A stretch of DNA of 64,000 bases, taken from assembly GCA_965221175.1 (NCBI GenBank), contig OZ244867.1, positions 1,922,001-1,986,000 of the forward strand. The letters run 5' to 3'. The stretch comes from JAJDZL01 sp965221175 (lineage in GTDB: Bacteria > Pseudomonadota > Gammaproteobacteria > Arenicellales > JAJDZL01). Positions 8,477-17,929 of this stretch are shown here, piece after piece (the stretch's first letter is position 1; every line of letters starts with the position of its first letter). The notes beneath the pieces are model-generated. The model searched no databases. It had not been told where the DNA came from and saw only the letters and a program-made list of their open reading frames with translations. Position numbers and translations under genes: made by a program.

Positions 8477-8902
8477 ATGGGAAGTTTCATGCTCTGGACA
8501 AAGACATTTCACATCATATTCGTGGTGACCTGGTTTGCCGGCATCTTCTATCTGCCACGGCTTTTTGTTTACCACGCGCAGTCAGACGACAGCATCAGTA
8601 ATGAAAGATTCAAAATTATGGAGCGAAAGCTCTATTTTGGAATTTCAACTCCAAGCGCTGTACTGGCGCTTGGAACTGGATTGATGCTATGGCTAAAGTA
8701 TGGTTTCGGCGGCAACTGGCTGGCATATAAGCTGCTGTTAGTGGCGATTCTAGTGGTCTATCACGCATGGTGCTGGAAATATCTGATCGACTTTAAGAAT
8801 GACAGAAATGCCCGTTCACACACATTTTATCGATGGTTCAACGAACTACCCGTCGTTCTGCTTGTCGCAATCGTAGCGCTGGTTGTTCTAAAACCTGGAT
8901 AG
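8477..8902 (+). CDS. hemJ: Protoporphyrinogen oxidase HemJ family membrane protein
   Basis: 141 residues with four hydrophobic helices. HemJ (UPF0093) signatures are present: LWTKTFHIIFVVTWFAG with the conserved histidine, FYLPRLFVYHA with the second histidine, and RWFNELPVVLLV near the C-terminus. HemJ oxidises protoporphyrinogen IX in heme synthesis and binds heme. The first ATG is given; a second, twelve bases on (MLWTKTFH), fits the family N-terminus as well. The gene is divergent from infA and converges on the DUF1223 gene with an 11-base gap. Confidence 0.85.
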   Translation: MGSFMLWTKTFHIIFVVTWFAGIFYLPRLFVYHAQSDDSISNERFKIMERKLYFGISTPSAVLALGTGLMLWLKYGFGGNWLAYKLLLVAILVVYHAWCWKYLIDFKNDRNARSHTFYRWFNELPVVLLVAIVALVVLKPG

Positions 8903-8913
8903 AGTGTAACAGA

Positions 8914-9678
8914 CTATGAATGCTTGCAGATTGCGGCTCCCACGATCGGCCCTGCAACACTTTGACGAGTTGAGTCATATCTCTGTACGATGACCGCACA
9001 ATTCTGGTTTTCATCTAAGGATTTTAACGTTGTATTGATAACCGCTGGGACGCCTCTCCATTCGCCTACAAATTCGAATTCTCTGACAACGTTGTAGTTC
9101 GTAAGGGTTTTTCCTTTATTCTCGCCAGAGTCGATTACCGTGACATTCTTTTTGTCATAGGTAATAAGCCATACATCCACTTTGGAATGGTATCGCCCGT
9201 CTACGTTGATCGTTATGTTGCCGTCACTCGATATTTCGGCAGATGTTTCAAGTATCAAACTTGAATCTTTACCCAGTTGTTTTTTGGCCTGCGCTACCTT
9301 ACTTCCCACGAAAGCGTAATTTCCATTGACGACCATTTGCGGTGTGTAGACACCAGTTCGTCCATGCAGTGACAATCGGTTGTAATCGCGTTGACGTTGA
9401 CTGTAGGCGGGTGAAGAAAACGGATCCTTCCACTTTCCAGCCGATCCGTAAACTAGCGAGTCCCAGTAATCAACGTGAAACTCAAGCCCTAAAACTTCCT
9501 CATTGTTTTCAACCAACTTGCCGAGCAACTTATCTGCAGGAGGACAAGAATAGCAACCATGAGATGTAAAAAGTTCAACTACGTGTGTTGTCTTAACGTC
9601 AGCGAATGCTCCAGTCGAGGCCACTAGTGCGATGCCTGCGACGGCAAATGCCTGACAGGTTCGATTCCAAATAGACAT
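8914..9678 (-). CDS. DUF1223 family secreted thioredoxin-fold protein
   Basis: 254 residues with a clear signal peptide (charged start, then FAVAGIALVASTGAFA, cleavage near residue 26), so it acts in the periplasm. The mature part starts with VVELFTSHGCYSCPPAD, a CxxC thioredoxin-like motif characteristic of DUF1223, followed by FHVDYWDSLVY and YTPQMVVNG. The function of the family is not established; a redox role is inferred from the CYSC pair. It is divergent from trmL, with 55 bases between the starts. Confidence 0.85.
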   Translation of the reverse strand: MSIWNRTCQAFAVAGIALVASTGAFADVKTTHVVELFTSHGCYSCPPADKLLGKLVENNEEVLGLEFHVDYWDSLVYGSAGKWKDPFSSPAYSQRQRDYNRLSLHGRTGVYTPQMVVNGNYAFVGSKVAQAKKQLGKDSSLILETSAEISSDGNITINVDGRYHSKVDVWLITYDKKNVTVIDSGENKGKTLTNYNVVREFEFVGEWRGVPAVINTTLKSLDENQNCAVIVQRYDSTRQSVAGPIVGAAICKHS

Positions 9679-9733
9679 AATATGATTCCGTTATGTTTTA
9701 AGTATTTTTCGTTTAGACAGTCTTAACTTTATT

Positions 9734-10204
9734 TTGTTCAACATTGTACTGGTTTCACCAGAAATTCCTCCGAACACCGGTAATATCATCCGATTGTGTG
9801 CAAATACAGGATGCAACCTGCACCTTGTTGAGCCTCTTGGATTTGAATTGAGTGACGCAAAACTTCGCCGTGCCGGATTGGATTATCGGGAATGGGCAAA
9901 TGTTCAAGTCTACGAATCCTATTCAAGTTTTGTAGAAAGACATGATTCGGAACGACTCTTCATCTACTCGAAATTTCATTCCAAACTGTATACGGAATCT
10001 GAATATCATCCAGGTGATGTATTCGTTTTTGGTTCTGAAACAGCCGGATTGCCCGAAAGAATTCGGATGAGCGTCAATTCAGAACGATGTCTAAAACTGC
10101 CCATGCTTCCATACAATCGAAGTATAAATCTGTCCAATGCTGTTGCGATCGTCGTCTATGAGGCTTGGCGTCAAAATGGGTTTGTGTTTAGCAACAATCG
10201 ATAA
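9734..10204 (+). CDS. trmL: tRNA (cytidine/uridine-2'-O-)-methyltransferase TrmL
   Basis: 156 residues of the SPOUT superfamily. TrmL methylates the wobble ribose of tRNA-Leu isoacceptors. Family motifs are VSPEIPPNTGNIIRLCANTG at the N-terminus, FVFGSETAGLPE near residue 95 and LPMLPYNRSINLSNAVAIVVYE at the C-terminal knot that holds S-adenosylmethionine. The start is a TTG codon, chosen because the family N-terminus M-x-NIVL begins there. Confidence 0.95.
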   Translation: MFNIVLVSPEIPPNTGNIIRLCANTGCNLHLVEPLGFELSDAKLRRAGLDYREWANVQVYESYSSFVERHDSERLFIYSKFHSKLYTESEYHPGDVFVFGSETAGLPERIRMSVNSERCLKLPMLPYNRSINLSNAVAIVVYEAWRQNGFVFSNNR

Positions 10205-10410
10205 CCGAATAGTTGAACTTCGGCATGTGGGGTGCGGTGTGAGCCGGGTCCGGCCGGAACACGCAAGTGCGTGTGGTAGGGGGGCGGTGTTAAAACTGGG
10301 TCAGTGCACCATCGCAAAATCGCAAAACCCCAGCAATTCCTCCCAATCCTTCTTCAAACACCAGACGCTTGACGTTATCTAATTCGAACAATGCTTACGA
10401 AAACTGTTGT
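10205..10410. other. Intergenic stretch with two GC-rich hairpins
   Basis: Between trmL and the convergent hydrolase gene. It contains GCCGG/CCGGC at 10243-10254 and ACACGCA/TGCGTGT at 10259-10274, followed by a run of six G. There is no T-run, so it is not a standard terminator in either direction. No open frame in it looks genuine. Confidence 0.4.
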
Positions 10411-12504
10411 CTACACACCGTCACGCGGAATTTCTTCGTCCCACTCTCGAAAAAATATTTGTTTGCTGTCTTCCAGTACTTCCAGGCTTGCTTCAATGCG
10501 AAAGCTTGCTGAATTTGATGTCATTCGACATCGAGTTAGAATGAGGGCATCCAACTCTCCCTCTCGACCATAAACGTCCTCCCCCTCAAGATGAATACTT
10601 GCACTCAACGAATCGCGTGGGTCGATTTCATATCGTCGAAGCATTTTGTTGCCATGTTTCCAGCCATGACTATCAATTTGTGTAATGCCTTCATCTTCTT
10701 CTTGAACATAAGCAAGTTTACCGGTGACCATGTCCTCCTCCATTCGAGCAACAACCGGCTGTTGAGGCCGAAGTTTCGTTCTGGATTGAATTGGCGTGCA
10801 TTTCGGCAAGTCAAATGCTCTCAAATTGGTATCAGTTTCTCGATTATCCCGAACTGGTAACTCAAGTTGCGAAACATCCATACCAATCTCAAGTGTTACG
10901 ATCTCGGGTGATGGCCAAATCACCGGCCAAAGCCCAGTTGCCACTGCGATTCGAATGCAACTGCCGGCAGAAAATCGGTAAGCAATATCGTTCAGTCGCA
11001 CTCTCACTTTCATGGGAACACCAATCTCGACCGCTGTAACGGTTTCATGCTTTTGGTCGTGCGTTAGATTAAAAACACCGAAACTCACTTGCGTAACTTT
11101 GCCATCGACACGAACTTCAGACAAACGAACACTGATCTGAGCAACCGACTTGTCAGATGTCACTTCGAGTTCGACTATGGGTGTACCGAGAATCGCCACG
11201 GGTTCCTGCAGGGGTTGCGAATCGAAACACAGCGAATTAGCATCGTCTAATCGCTGGTCCATTGGAAATTCCGGTGCTTTCATACCGAAGTGTCCCCAGA
11301 CAGGATTTGTTCTACCGACAGTTGCAGGCGACGAGATTTGCAACCTGGATGTCTCTGCTGATGGATACAGCATCGCAGGTTCGATCCCTTCCAACGCTAC
11401 GAGTCCCTCCTGCTGAAGTTGCCAGAGTTTTGTTTCTATTCTCTCACTCGGCCAACAATCCTCCGAAACCCAACTGCCTGGAACCACATCTCGCATAACA
11501 TCAGGCTCATAGCTGTCCTGCATCCAGATGCGTACCATTGGTTCATCCTCTTGCCCGGTGTCGATACCCTTGAGCCAATGGTTCCACCATCGAAGACTCT
11601 CCTGAAGAAATCCAATCTGAGGACCAGGGTAAGCATGATGAGGATATTCATGCCCCCAAGGCCCAATCAAAGCTCTTCTCGGAACTGTCAAATTCTCCAT
11701 CAGACGAAGTACCGGATTAGTGTATGCATCGGCCCATCCACCCACTGCAAAAACTGGACAGACGATGGAAGAATAGTCCTCGCAGACCGAAGCGTGCTTC
11801 CAGAAGTCATCACGTCGCTGATGCTTCAGCCATTCAATGATCCAAGGAACGTTGTTTTTAATTCGCTGCATCCACAGGTCATGCCAGCCTTCACCGAAAA
11901 GCAGAGGATCCGGTGGCCGAGTGTTACGTCCGAACATGTTGAATGCCCAGTTCGGATTCTCCAGAAGCAGGCAACCGCCTGCGATGTGAATGCAATCCGC
12001 ATAGCGATCGTCAACCGAATACACCGTAATGATTGCCTTGAGTGCCAGCGGTCTTCGGGCCGCGACTTGGAGACTGTTGTAGCCGCCCCAACTCTTGCCG
12101 AACATTCCCACATTTCCACTGCACCAAGGCTGTTCGACAATCCATGCAATCACTTCAAGTGCATCGTCCTGTTCCTGTGGAAGATATTCGTCCAGCAGCA
12201 ATCCTTCCGACTCGCCGCTGCCTCGCATATCGACACGGATCGCGCAGTAGCCATGTCCAGCAAGATACGGATGCATAACTTCGTCTCTTTCTGATGTACG
12301 ATCTCTTTTGCAGTACGGGATGTATTCAAGAATCGCAGGAACCGGATGCTGCTCGGCATTTCCCGGCAACCAATATCTGCATGCGAGACGCGTTCCATCA
12401 GACAGTGGAATCCACGCGTGTTCTACCTCTCGAATTCTGCAAGGTAGAGATTCGATATCAATCGTTTCAACTTGCAGATTCTGATTCATGTTCTTACTAG
12501 CCAT
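10411..12504 (-). CDS. CocE/NonD family S15-type hydrolase
   Basis: About 697 residues of the X-Pro dipeptidyl-peptidase (S15)/CocE superfamily. The alpha/beta-hydrolase part carries the nucleophile elbow GMFGKSWGGYNS near residue 130 and the histidine region GPWGHEYPHHAYPG. The C-terminal half has the jelly-roll domain typical of S15 enzymes (RVRLNDIAYRFSAGSCIRIAV). Its substrate cannot be read; relatives hydrolyse esters, amides or acyl-peptides. No signal peptide is evident. Possible starts are 12522, 12504 and 12489; I use 12504, which overlaps the end of the upstream epimerase gene by 8 bases and would couple the two. Confidence 0.85.
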   Translation of the reverse strand: MASKNMNQNLQVETIDIESLPCRIREVEHAWIPLSDGTRLACRYWLPGNAEQHPVPAILEYIPYCKRDRTSERDEVMHPYLAGHGYCAIRVDMRGSGESEGLLLDEYLPQEQDDALEVIAWIVEQPWCSGNVGMFGKSWGGYNSLQVAARRPLALKAIITVYSVDDRYADCIHIAGGCLLLENPNWAFNMFGRNTRPPDPLLFGEGWHDLWMQRIKNNVPWIIEWLKHQRRDDFWKHASVCEDYSSIVCPVFAVGGWADAYTNPVLRLMENLTVPRRALIGPWGHEYPHHAYPGPQIGFLQESLRWWNHWLKGIDTGQEDEPMVRIWMQDSYEPDVMRDVVPGSWVSEDCWPSERIETKLWQLQQEGLVALEGIEPAMLYPSAETSRLQISSPATVGRTNPVWGHFGMKAPEFPMDQRLDDANSLCFDSQPLQEPVAILGTPIVELEVTSDKSVAQISVRLSEVRVDGKVTQVSFGVFNLTHDQKHETVTAVEIGVPMKVRVRLNDIAYRFSAGSCIRIAVATGLWPVIWPSPEIVTLEIGMDVSQLELPVRDNRETDTNLRAFDLPKCTPIQSRTKLRPQQPVVARMEEDMVTGKLAYVQEEDEGITQIDSHGWKHGNKMLRRYEIDPRDSLSASIHLEGEDVYGREGELDALILTRCRMTSNSASFRIEASLEVLEDSKQIFFREWDEEIPRDGV

Positions 12505-13381
12505 GTTGAAGACATGCCTCAAGACCTTTTCGTAGATTCGAATAAGTCAATTCAATCGACAGCTCTTGGAGCATACGACGATTGTCTATTTTTCGAGATT
12601 CACGTAGATATTCAACCATGGCGGGACTCAACTGCTCCAGACCCTTGGAATCCAAACACTCATTTACCGATGGCAGCCCCCAAACTTCCGCGACCAAATT
12701 TAAATAGTCAATCATTCGCAAGGGACAACCATCCGAAACATTGAATATGCCTGATTGAACTGATGGTAAGGATGCTGCTACGCACACCGCAGCCAAATCG
12801 TCAACATGAATGCGATTGGTGTAACCATTTTCACTTGCCGGAGGCAGCGTCAAGCCTTGTCGAATTCGATTCACTGGAACTCTGCCAGGTCCGTATATTG
12901 CCGGAACCCGAAGAACCACCAATTCTACGCCGTTGCGCGTTGCCCAATCTTGTGCGAATGTCTCGGCATCATGTCGACGTCTGGCTCGATCCGTTTGTGG
13001 ATTGACAGGTGAATCTTCTGTAACCCAGGCGCCCTCACAATCACCGTAAACACCCGTGGTACTAATCAATACCAGACGAACCGGTGCAGTAGCGAGAACC
13101 TGTCCAAGAAATCGTCGAATTCGCGTGTCAATAGAGCCCTTTGAAGGCGGTGGAACAAGATAAAAAACAACTGGGTCTCGGTCCAATGAGATACAGCATG
13201 AAGAATCGTGGTCGAGGTCGATCTGAAATGACTCCACCTGTGGCAATTCAATGGTGGAATGGTTGGTAATAGCAACAGTCCTTTTCGTTCGCAAGGCCTG
13301 ATCAACAATCAACCTACGGCCGGTATATCCACAACCGGCAACAACGACGGATTCATAAATTCGCGACAACTGGCCCGCCAT
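12497..13381 (-). CDS. NAD(P)-dependent epimerase/dehydratase family protein
   Basis: 294 residues of the extended/atypical short-chain dehydrogenase family. The N-terminal dinucleotide motif is VVVAGCGYTGRR near residue 12, followed by LISTTGVYGDCEG near 105. The usual YxxxK catalytic pair is not apparent (the region reads RRRHDAETFA), as in YeeZ-like proteins. RVPAIYGPGRVPV and TNRIHVDDLA are conserved in the family. The physiological reaction is unknown. It lies 15 bases downstream of the antiporter gene and overlaps the hydrolase, so the three leftward genes are likely one transcript. Confidence 0.85.
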   Translation of the reverse strand: MAGQLSRIYESVVVAGCGYTGRRLIVDQALRTKRTVAITNHSTIELPQVESFQIDLDHDSSCCISLDRDPVVFYLVPPPSKGSIDTRIRRFLGQVLATAPVRLVLISTTGVYGDCEGAWVTEDSPVNPQTDRARRRHDAETFAQDWATRNGVELVVLRVPAIYGPGRVPVNRIRQGLTLPPASENGYTNRIHVDDLAAVCVAASLPSVQSGIFNVSDGCPLRMIDYLNLVAEVWGLPSVNECLDSKGLEQLSPAMVEYLRESRKIDNRRMLQELSIELTYSNLRKGLEACLQHG

Positions 13382-13396
13382 CTAATACTGAACCGA

Positions 13397-14569
13397 TCAG
13401 TCGCGCCGTAATTTGTCCGACACCGCAACCGGAGTTGGATACTGGAACACGATCAGATAAGACGACACGGCAAACGTCAAAACGGTAGCAACAAGCAGAA
13501 AATTCGCAGCCAGGTTTCCGATTAGTCCCGAAGCGATTGCCAAAAACACAATGAGTATGGAAAACTCGCTTAATTGACCCAATCGTATGCCTGCCTCCCA
13601 ACCAGTCTTTTTCGATTCATCAAAGTGAGTGAGAAGGTACCGATAGGTAACCGGCTTGACAGCAAGCACCAAACCCGCCAAAACAATCGATGGAAGCGCT
13701 ACAGCTGCGAATGCACCAGCGTCAAAGTGTGCGCCCATGGCAACGAAGAAAAGCACCATGAAGAAATCACGAATTGCATGTAGACGTTCAGCGATGAAGC
13801 GAGCAATTGGAGAAGCGGCTAGAGCCACACCAGCAATCAATGCACCGATTTCCGGCGACAATCCAAATACCCCGGCCAATTGTCCCAAACCTAGACACCA
13901 CGCAATTGTGACTAGAAAAATGTACTCGCGAATCTGCTCAAACCTATGTAGAAGCCTACGGACGACAAAGTACTCAAGGAGAAATGTCAAACCTACAAAC
14001 ACAGGAAGAGTCACCACAGGTAGCAGGCTTGTTATGCTGAATTCAAGAGAATCTCCAAGTTCCTTAATGACAACCAAGGCCAATATGGCAAGCAAGTCCT
14101 GAAGCAGAAGAATCCCGATTACCAGTTCGCCGATGTGTCGGTGATGAAGAGCGGTCGTGGGCAATAGTTTGATGCCTATGATTGTGCTGGAAAAACCGGT
14201 CGCGATTCCAGTGATGACGGCCTCGATGTTTGAAAACCCGAATACCAAGGCAACAACATAACCAACGATGAAAAATACAACTGATGATGCCAGCGTAATT
14301 AGCGAAGCAGACTGAAAAATCTTGAGTAGTTTTTGTGGGTAGAGATCAATTCCTAACAGAAACAGAAGAAAAATGATACCGATATGGGCCAGGTCTTCGA
14401 CAAGGTGCAACTCTGGAATCAGTTTGAATCCTCCGGGCCCAATGATCGCCCCGAGAATGATATAGACTACTGGGAGTACCTGCCGGGTATAAAGAGCCAA
14501 AGTACCCAGAACCGCCGCTCCAAAATAGATGACGAACACCGAGTATTCAATGATTTCCTTTTCAAACAT
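13397..14569 (-). CDS. Cation:proton antiporter, CPA2/KefB type, membrane domain only
   Basis: 390 residues, almost all of it hydrophobic, giving about twelve predicted membrane helices. Features of the CPA2 family are GAIIGPGGFKLIPE near residue 40, IIFLLFLLGIDL near 65, ATGFSSTIIGIKLL near 125 and the LLLQDLLAILALV helix near 153 with its ion-binding Gln-Asp pair. KefB and KefC carry a cytoplasmic TrkA-N nucleotide-binding domain; here the protein ends after the transmembrane part, so gating by NAD or glutathione adducts is not expected. The transported ion (K+ or Na+) cannot be told. Confidence 0.88.
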   Translation of the reverse strand: MFEKEIIEYSVFVIYFGAAVLGTLALYTRQVLPVVYIILGAIIGPGGFKLIPELHLVEDLAHIGIIFLLFLLGIDLYPQKLLKIFQSASLITLASSVVFFIVGYVVALVFGFSNIEAVITGIATGFSSTIIGIKLLPTTALHHRHIGELVIGILLLQDLLAILALVVIKELGDSLEFSITSLLPVVTLPVFVGLTFLLEYFVVRRLLHRFEQIREYIFLVTIAWCLGLGQLAGVFGLSPEIGALIAGVALAASPIARFIAERLHAIRDFFMVLFFVAMGAHFDAGAFAAVALPSIVLAGLVLAVKPVTYRYLLTHFDESKKTGWEAGIRLGQLSEFSILIVFLAIASGLIGNLAANFLLVATVLTFAVSSYLIVFQYPTPVAVSDKLRRD

Positions 14570-14728
14570 TTGGAGTCGCCTTATCTGTGATTTGAGCCAC
14601 CAACAGAAGAAATTTCACGATCTATGAAACAAAATTAATTTATACGTACTCGCAACTACAAGCCAGACTACATAGTAAAAGTAGTGGAGTCGGGTTCTAT
14701 CTAGCGAACAAACGAAATCGGCCAATTA

Positions 14729-15304
14729 CTAGTGTTTTTCCGTTTTCCACTTGATGCTGCATCCCAAGCTCGGCTTTTGGTCAGACGAGATTGACTTACC
14801 CGCCAACAGCGCATCTGACGCTGCCCGCAAATCTGCACCGGAAACGGGAATGCCATTTCCGGGTCGACTGTCATCAAACTGTCCGCGATAAACCAGCTTG
14901 CGTGCTGTATCAAACAGATAAATATCCGGAGTACAGGCAGCATCGTATGTCCTTGCCACTTCCTGAGATTCATCGTAGAGATAGGGAAATCCATATTCGT
15001 ATTGGATGGCGTCAGTGGTCATGTTTTCGGGGCTATCGCTAGAATATGCGGCGGCTGAATTGGCATTGATGGCTATCACTGCGATTCCTTGATCTTTGTA
15101 ATCCCGGGCATAATCCGAAAAGGCCTGCTTGATATGTACTACATAAGGACAGTGATTGCAGATAAACGCGACAACGAATCCTTTGACGGAAATGTAGTCC
15201 GATAGAGCCACTTTGGTGGAGACAATATTCGGGTTTATATTTGGAAGTGTAAAATCAGGCGCGATTGTACCCAATTCAATCATTCTCGATTCAACAGCTG
15301 CCAT
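14729..15304 (-). CDS. Thioredoxin-like redoxin (PRX-like type 1)
   Basis: 191 residues of the AhpC/TSA-like thioredoxin superfamily. It has the APDFTLPNIN start, then VVAFICNHCPYVVHIKQAF near residue 47, where CNHCPYV is the signature of the peroxiredoxin-like type 1 subgroup. IAINANSAAAYSSDSPENM and YDAACTPDIYLFD with the cis-proline follow. It is probably a cytoplasmic thiol oxidoreductase; substrate unknown. It lies 40 bases downstream of moeB on the same strand. The 158 bases between it and the antiporter gene hold nothing I recognise. Confidence 0.85.
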   Translation of the reverse strand: MAAVESRMIELGTIAPDFTLPNINPNIVSTKVALSDYISVKGFVVAFICNHCPYVVHIKQAFSDYARDYKDQGIAVIAINANSAAAYSSDSPENMTTDAIQYEYGFPYLYDESQEVARTYDAACTPDIYLFDTARKLVYRGQFDDSRPGNGIPVSGADLRAASDALLAGKSISSDQKPSLGCSIKWKTEKH

Positions 15305-15344
15305 ACTCCGTTCCTCCGAATATTCTTTCAGCCAGGTAATTCAT

Positions 15345-16139
15345 TCAAACTGCGGACCGGACAGCTGCCATGCTCGAGCCGCAAACAGGGCAATTTTCAT
15401 CTTTCTGAATTCGAACTTCCTGCCACTCCACTCTGGCTGCATCGAACAATATCAGTCTGCCGTGTATCGTCTCTCCCACTCCCGCAATGATCTTCAGGAC
15501 TTCAGTCGCTTGCAATGCGCCAATTGTGCCGCATAATGAACCCAGAACTCCAGTTTCACTACAACGTTCAACCGGCTCGTCTTCCGGGCCGTAGAGGCAG
15601 CGAAAACAAGGGCTGTCATCCAGGTCGGGGCGATATACCGTCATCTGTCCTTCCATTCGAATTGCCGCACCCGACACCAGCGGAGTGCGGGTTTGTACAC
15701 ACGCTTGATTGACTGCGAATCGAATGTCGAAATTGTCCGTTGCATCAACAACTACATCAGCCCTTTCAACCTGCTCAAAAAGCTCATCCTTACTCAGTTT
15801 CCGATTGATTCCAGTCACTTGAATTTCCGGATTGAGCGCGGTAAGAGTTCGAACAGCTGATTCGACTTTGGACATGCCCACCGATTCACTCGTATGAACG
15901 ATTTGACGTTGGAGGTTCGACAATTCAACGTCATCAAAGTCATTCAAAACCAGATGCCCGACCCCACTGCCAGCAAGATACATCGCAACGGGTGAACCCA
16001 ATCCTCCCAGACCGATTATCAGAACCGTGGAATCGATGAATTTCCGCTGTCCCTCAATACCGAAATCCGGCATCATGATCTGCCTGTTGTATCGCAATAG
16101 TGTGGAATCGTCCATGCTGATAAGTTTATCATGTTGCAA
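15345..16139 (-). CDS. moeB: Molybdopterin-synthase adenylyltransferase
   Basis: 264 residues of the E1-like MoeB/ThiF family, which adenylates the C-terminal glycine of MoaD. It has RYNRQIMMPDFGIEGQ near residue 15, the ATP-binding GLGGLGSPVAMYLAGSGVG near 43, the RQIVH arginine loop, DATDNFDIR near 125 and the zinc-binding cysteines CFRCLYG and CPVCGS. It is divergent from moaC with 38 bases between the starts, so both promoters must overlap there. The context (moaC, moeA, moaE, moaD nearby) supports a MoeB rather than ThiF assignment. Confidence 0.93.
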   Translation of the reverse strand: MQHDKLISMDDSTLLRYNRQIMMPDFGIEGQRKFIDSTVLIIGLGGLGSPVAMYLAGSGVGHLVLNDFDDVELSNLQRQIVHTSESVGMSKVESAVRTLTALNPEIQVTGINRKLSKDELFEQVERADVVVDATDNFDIRFAVNQACVQTRTPLVSGAAIRMEGQMTVYRPDLDDSPCFRCLYGPEDEPVERCSETGVLGSLCGTIGALQATEVLKIIAGVGETIHGRLILFDAARVEWQEVRIQKDENCPVCGSSMAAVRSAV

Positions 16140-16177
16140 CTATGTGTGAATCATGACAGTAACTGATTCTCGAAATT

Positions 16178-16660
16178 ATGACCAAATTGACCCATTTTAA
16201 TGAACGAGGCGATGCTCACATGGTTGATGTGGGCGAAAAGCATGAGACCGCGCGCCGGGCAATTGCTGAAGGTCACATTCGCATGTCTTTGTCGACTCTT
16301 GAGGAGGTCATATCGCGAGGAAATAAAAAAGGTGATGTGCTGGCCGTGGCGCACCTTGCCGGCATCATGGCCGCCAAACGCACGGCTGACCTTGTTCCGC
16401 TATGCCATCCTCTTTCGCTGACTCACGTTACTGTTGAGTTGGAGTGCCAAATGGAAAGCTCCAGTGTCTATTGTCGTGCAACAACGGAGACTTACGACAG
16501 AACCGGGGTAGAGATGGAAGCATTAACCGCAGTACAGGTCGCTTTGCTCACAGTTTATGACATGTGCAAAGCATCTGACCGAGGCATGGTCATTGAATCC
16601 GTTCAGCTTGTTGAAAAATCTGGCGGACGCTCAGGCTTCTGGAGACGTGAACAAGACTGA
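16178..16660 (+). CDS. moaC: Cyclic pyranopterin monophosphate synthase
   Basis: 160 residues, full length for MoaC. MoaC converts the product of MoaA into cyclic pyranopterin monophosphate, the second step of molybdenum cofactor synthesis. Family motifs: MVDVGEKHETARRAIAEG, KKGDVLAVAHLAGIMAAKRT, LCHPLSLTHV (with the catalytic histidine) and TGVEMEALTAVQVALLTVYDMCKA. moeA starts one base after the stop codon. No moaA is in the window. Confidence 0.97.
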   Translation: MTKLTHFNERGDAHMVDVGEKHETARRAIAEGHIRMSLSTLEEVISRGNKKGDVLAVAHLAGIMAAKRTADLVPLCHPLSLTHVTVELECQMESSSVYCRATTETYDRTGVEMEALTAVQVALLTVYDMCKASDRGMVIESVQLVEKSGGRSGFWRREQD

Positions 16661-16661
16661 C

Positions 16662-17918
16662 ATGGCTCAGGCAACCCGCTACTTGGATGCCTGCGATTCC
16701 GCATCAACGCCTTATGAAGAGGCACTTGCAGCAATTCTGCGGAATATCGAACCCATCGACGAAACCGAACGTCTGCCAATTCGGCAGGCACTTCATCGGG
16801 TTGCGGCAGAAGATATCCGTGCAACGCAAAATGTTCCGACTAATCGAAATTCTGCAATGGATGGCTACGCTTGTCGATATGCCGACCTTGCTCGCAAAGG
16901 CGAAAGCTCCGCACTTGCTCTGGCAGGCACTTCAGCAGCTGGCAGTCCTTATTCCGGTGCACTCAATAAAGGAGATTGCATTCGAATCCTGACCGGAGGA
17001 GTCGTGCCAGATGAACTCGATACAGTCATCATGCAGGAAGACTGTGCAGTCGATGGTGGATTGATTTCTACCGTAAACACTCACCGCATCGGACAACACA
17101 TTCGCGAGGCAGGGGAAGATATCGCTGCTGGGGAAATTGCAGTTTCAACCGGGCAACAGGTCGGCATTGCCGAACTGGGATTGCTGGCTTCAATCGGTTG
17201 TGGAGATATTCTGGTAAGACGCAAGCCCAAAGTCGCATTCTTTTCGACCGGAGATGAACTAAAAGGAATCGAAGAAACCTTGAATCCCGGCGATGTCTAC
17301 GACAGCAATCGATACACGCTTTACGGACTATTGAAAAAGGCGCAGGTCGAGCCGATTGACCTCGGAGTCGTTCGCGATGATTTTGACGAAACTGTCGCCT
17401 CACTCAAGGAAGGTGCCGCCCTAGCTGATGTTATTGTTACCTCTGCGGGCGCTTCGGTCGGAGATGCGGATTTTGTGAAGCAGGCTCTAGAATCACTTGG
17501 GGAGTTGACGCTCTGGAAAGTTGCCATGAAACCCGGCAGGCCATTGGCTTTCGGAAAGATCGGCAAAACATGGTTCTTCGGCTTACCCGGAAATCCGGTA
17601 TCCGTAATGGTGACATTCGACAAATTTGTAAAACCCGCTCTCCACAAGTTGCGGGGCGAAAGTTCTTCGACTGCGCTTCGCCTGACCGCTCGAAGCTTGA
17701 AACCAATTTTTAAGACACCGGGAAGACTTGAATTTCAACGCGGAGTCCTTTCATTCACCCCAACTGGAGAGGCCATCGTCCATTCAACAGGAAATCAGAG
17801 TTCCGGTGTGCTGACTTCCATGAGTCGGGCAAACTGCTACATCGTGCTGCCACTGGAAACTGGAAATTTGGAAGCCGGTGCGGAAGTTACGGTTGAGCCC
17901 TTCACAATCGAATTTTAA
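16662..17918 (+). CDS. moeA: Molybdopterin molybdenumtransferase
   Basis: 418 residues of MoeA, which inserts molybdate into adenylated molybdopterin. Landmarks are NVPTNRNSAMDGYA near residue 65, IRILTGGVVPDELDTVIMQED near 105, FFSTGDEL near 190, VTSAGASVGDADFV near 255 and GLPGNPVSVMV near 300. The ATG at 16662 was chosen because it follows the moaC stop codon by one base; the frame is open further upstream inside moaC, but that part is out of family. The short gap implies coupling with moaC. Confidence 0.95.
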   Translation: MAQATRYLDACDSASTPYEEALAAILRNIEPIDETERLPIRQALHRVAAEDIRATQNVPTNRNSAMDGYACRYADLARKGESSALALAGTSAAGSPYSGALNKGDCIRILTGGVVPDELDTVIMQEDCAVDGGLISTVNTHRIGQHIREAGEDIAAGEIAVSTGQQVGIAELGLLASIGCGDILVRRKPKVAFFSTGDELKGIEETLNPGDVYDSNRYTLYGLLKKAQVEPIDLGVVRDDFDETVASLKEGAALADVIVTSAGASVGDADFVKQALESLGELTLWKVAMKPGRPLAFGKIGKTWFFGLPGNPVSVMVTFDKFVKPALHKLRGESSSTALRLTARSLKPIFKTPGRLEFQRGVLSFTPTGEAIVHSTGNQSSGVLTSMSRANCYIVLPLETGNLEAGAEVTVEPFTIEF

Positions 17919-17929
17919 GGCCAGTCAAT

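Noticed and set aside
10229..10290. Possible group II intron domain V (GAGCCGGGT ... GGGGGGCGG)
   Set aside because: The start and end look similar, but the outer strands do not pair as domain V requires and no intron parts surround it.
11419..12294. Rightward 291-codon frame within the S15-type hydrolase gene
   Set aside because: The opposite strand encodes a full, motif-bearing hydrolase; this frame has no recognisable domain.
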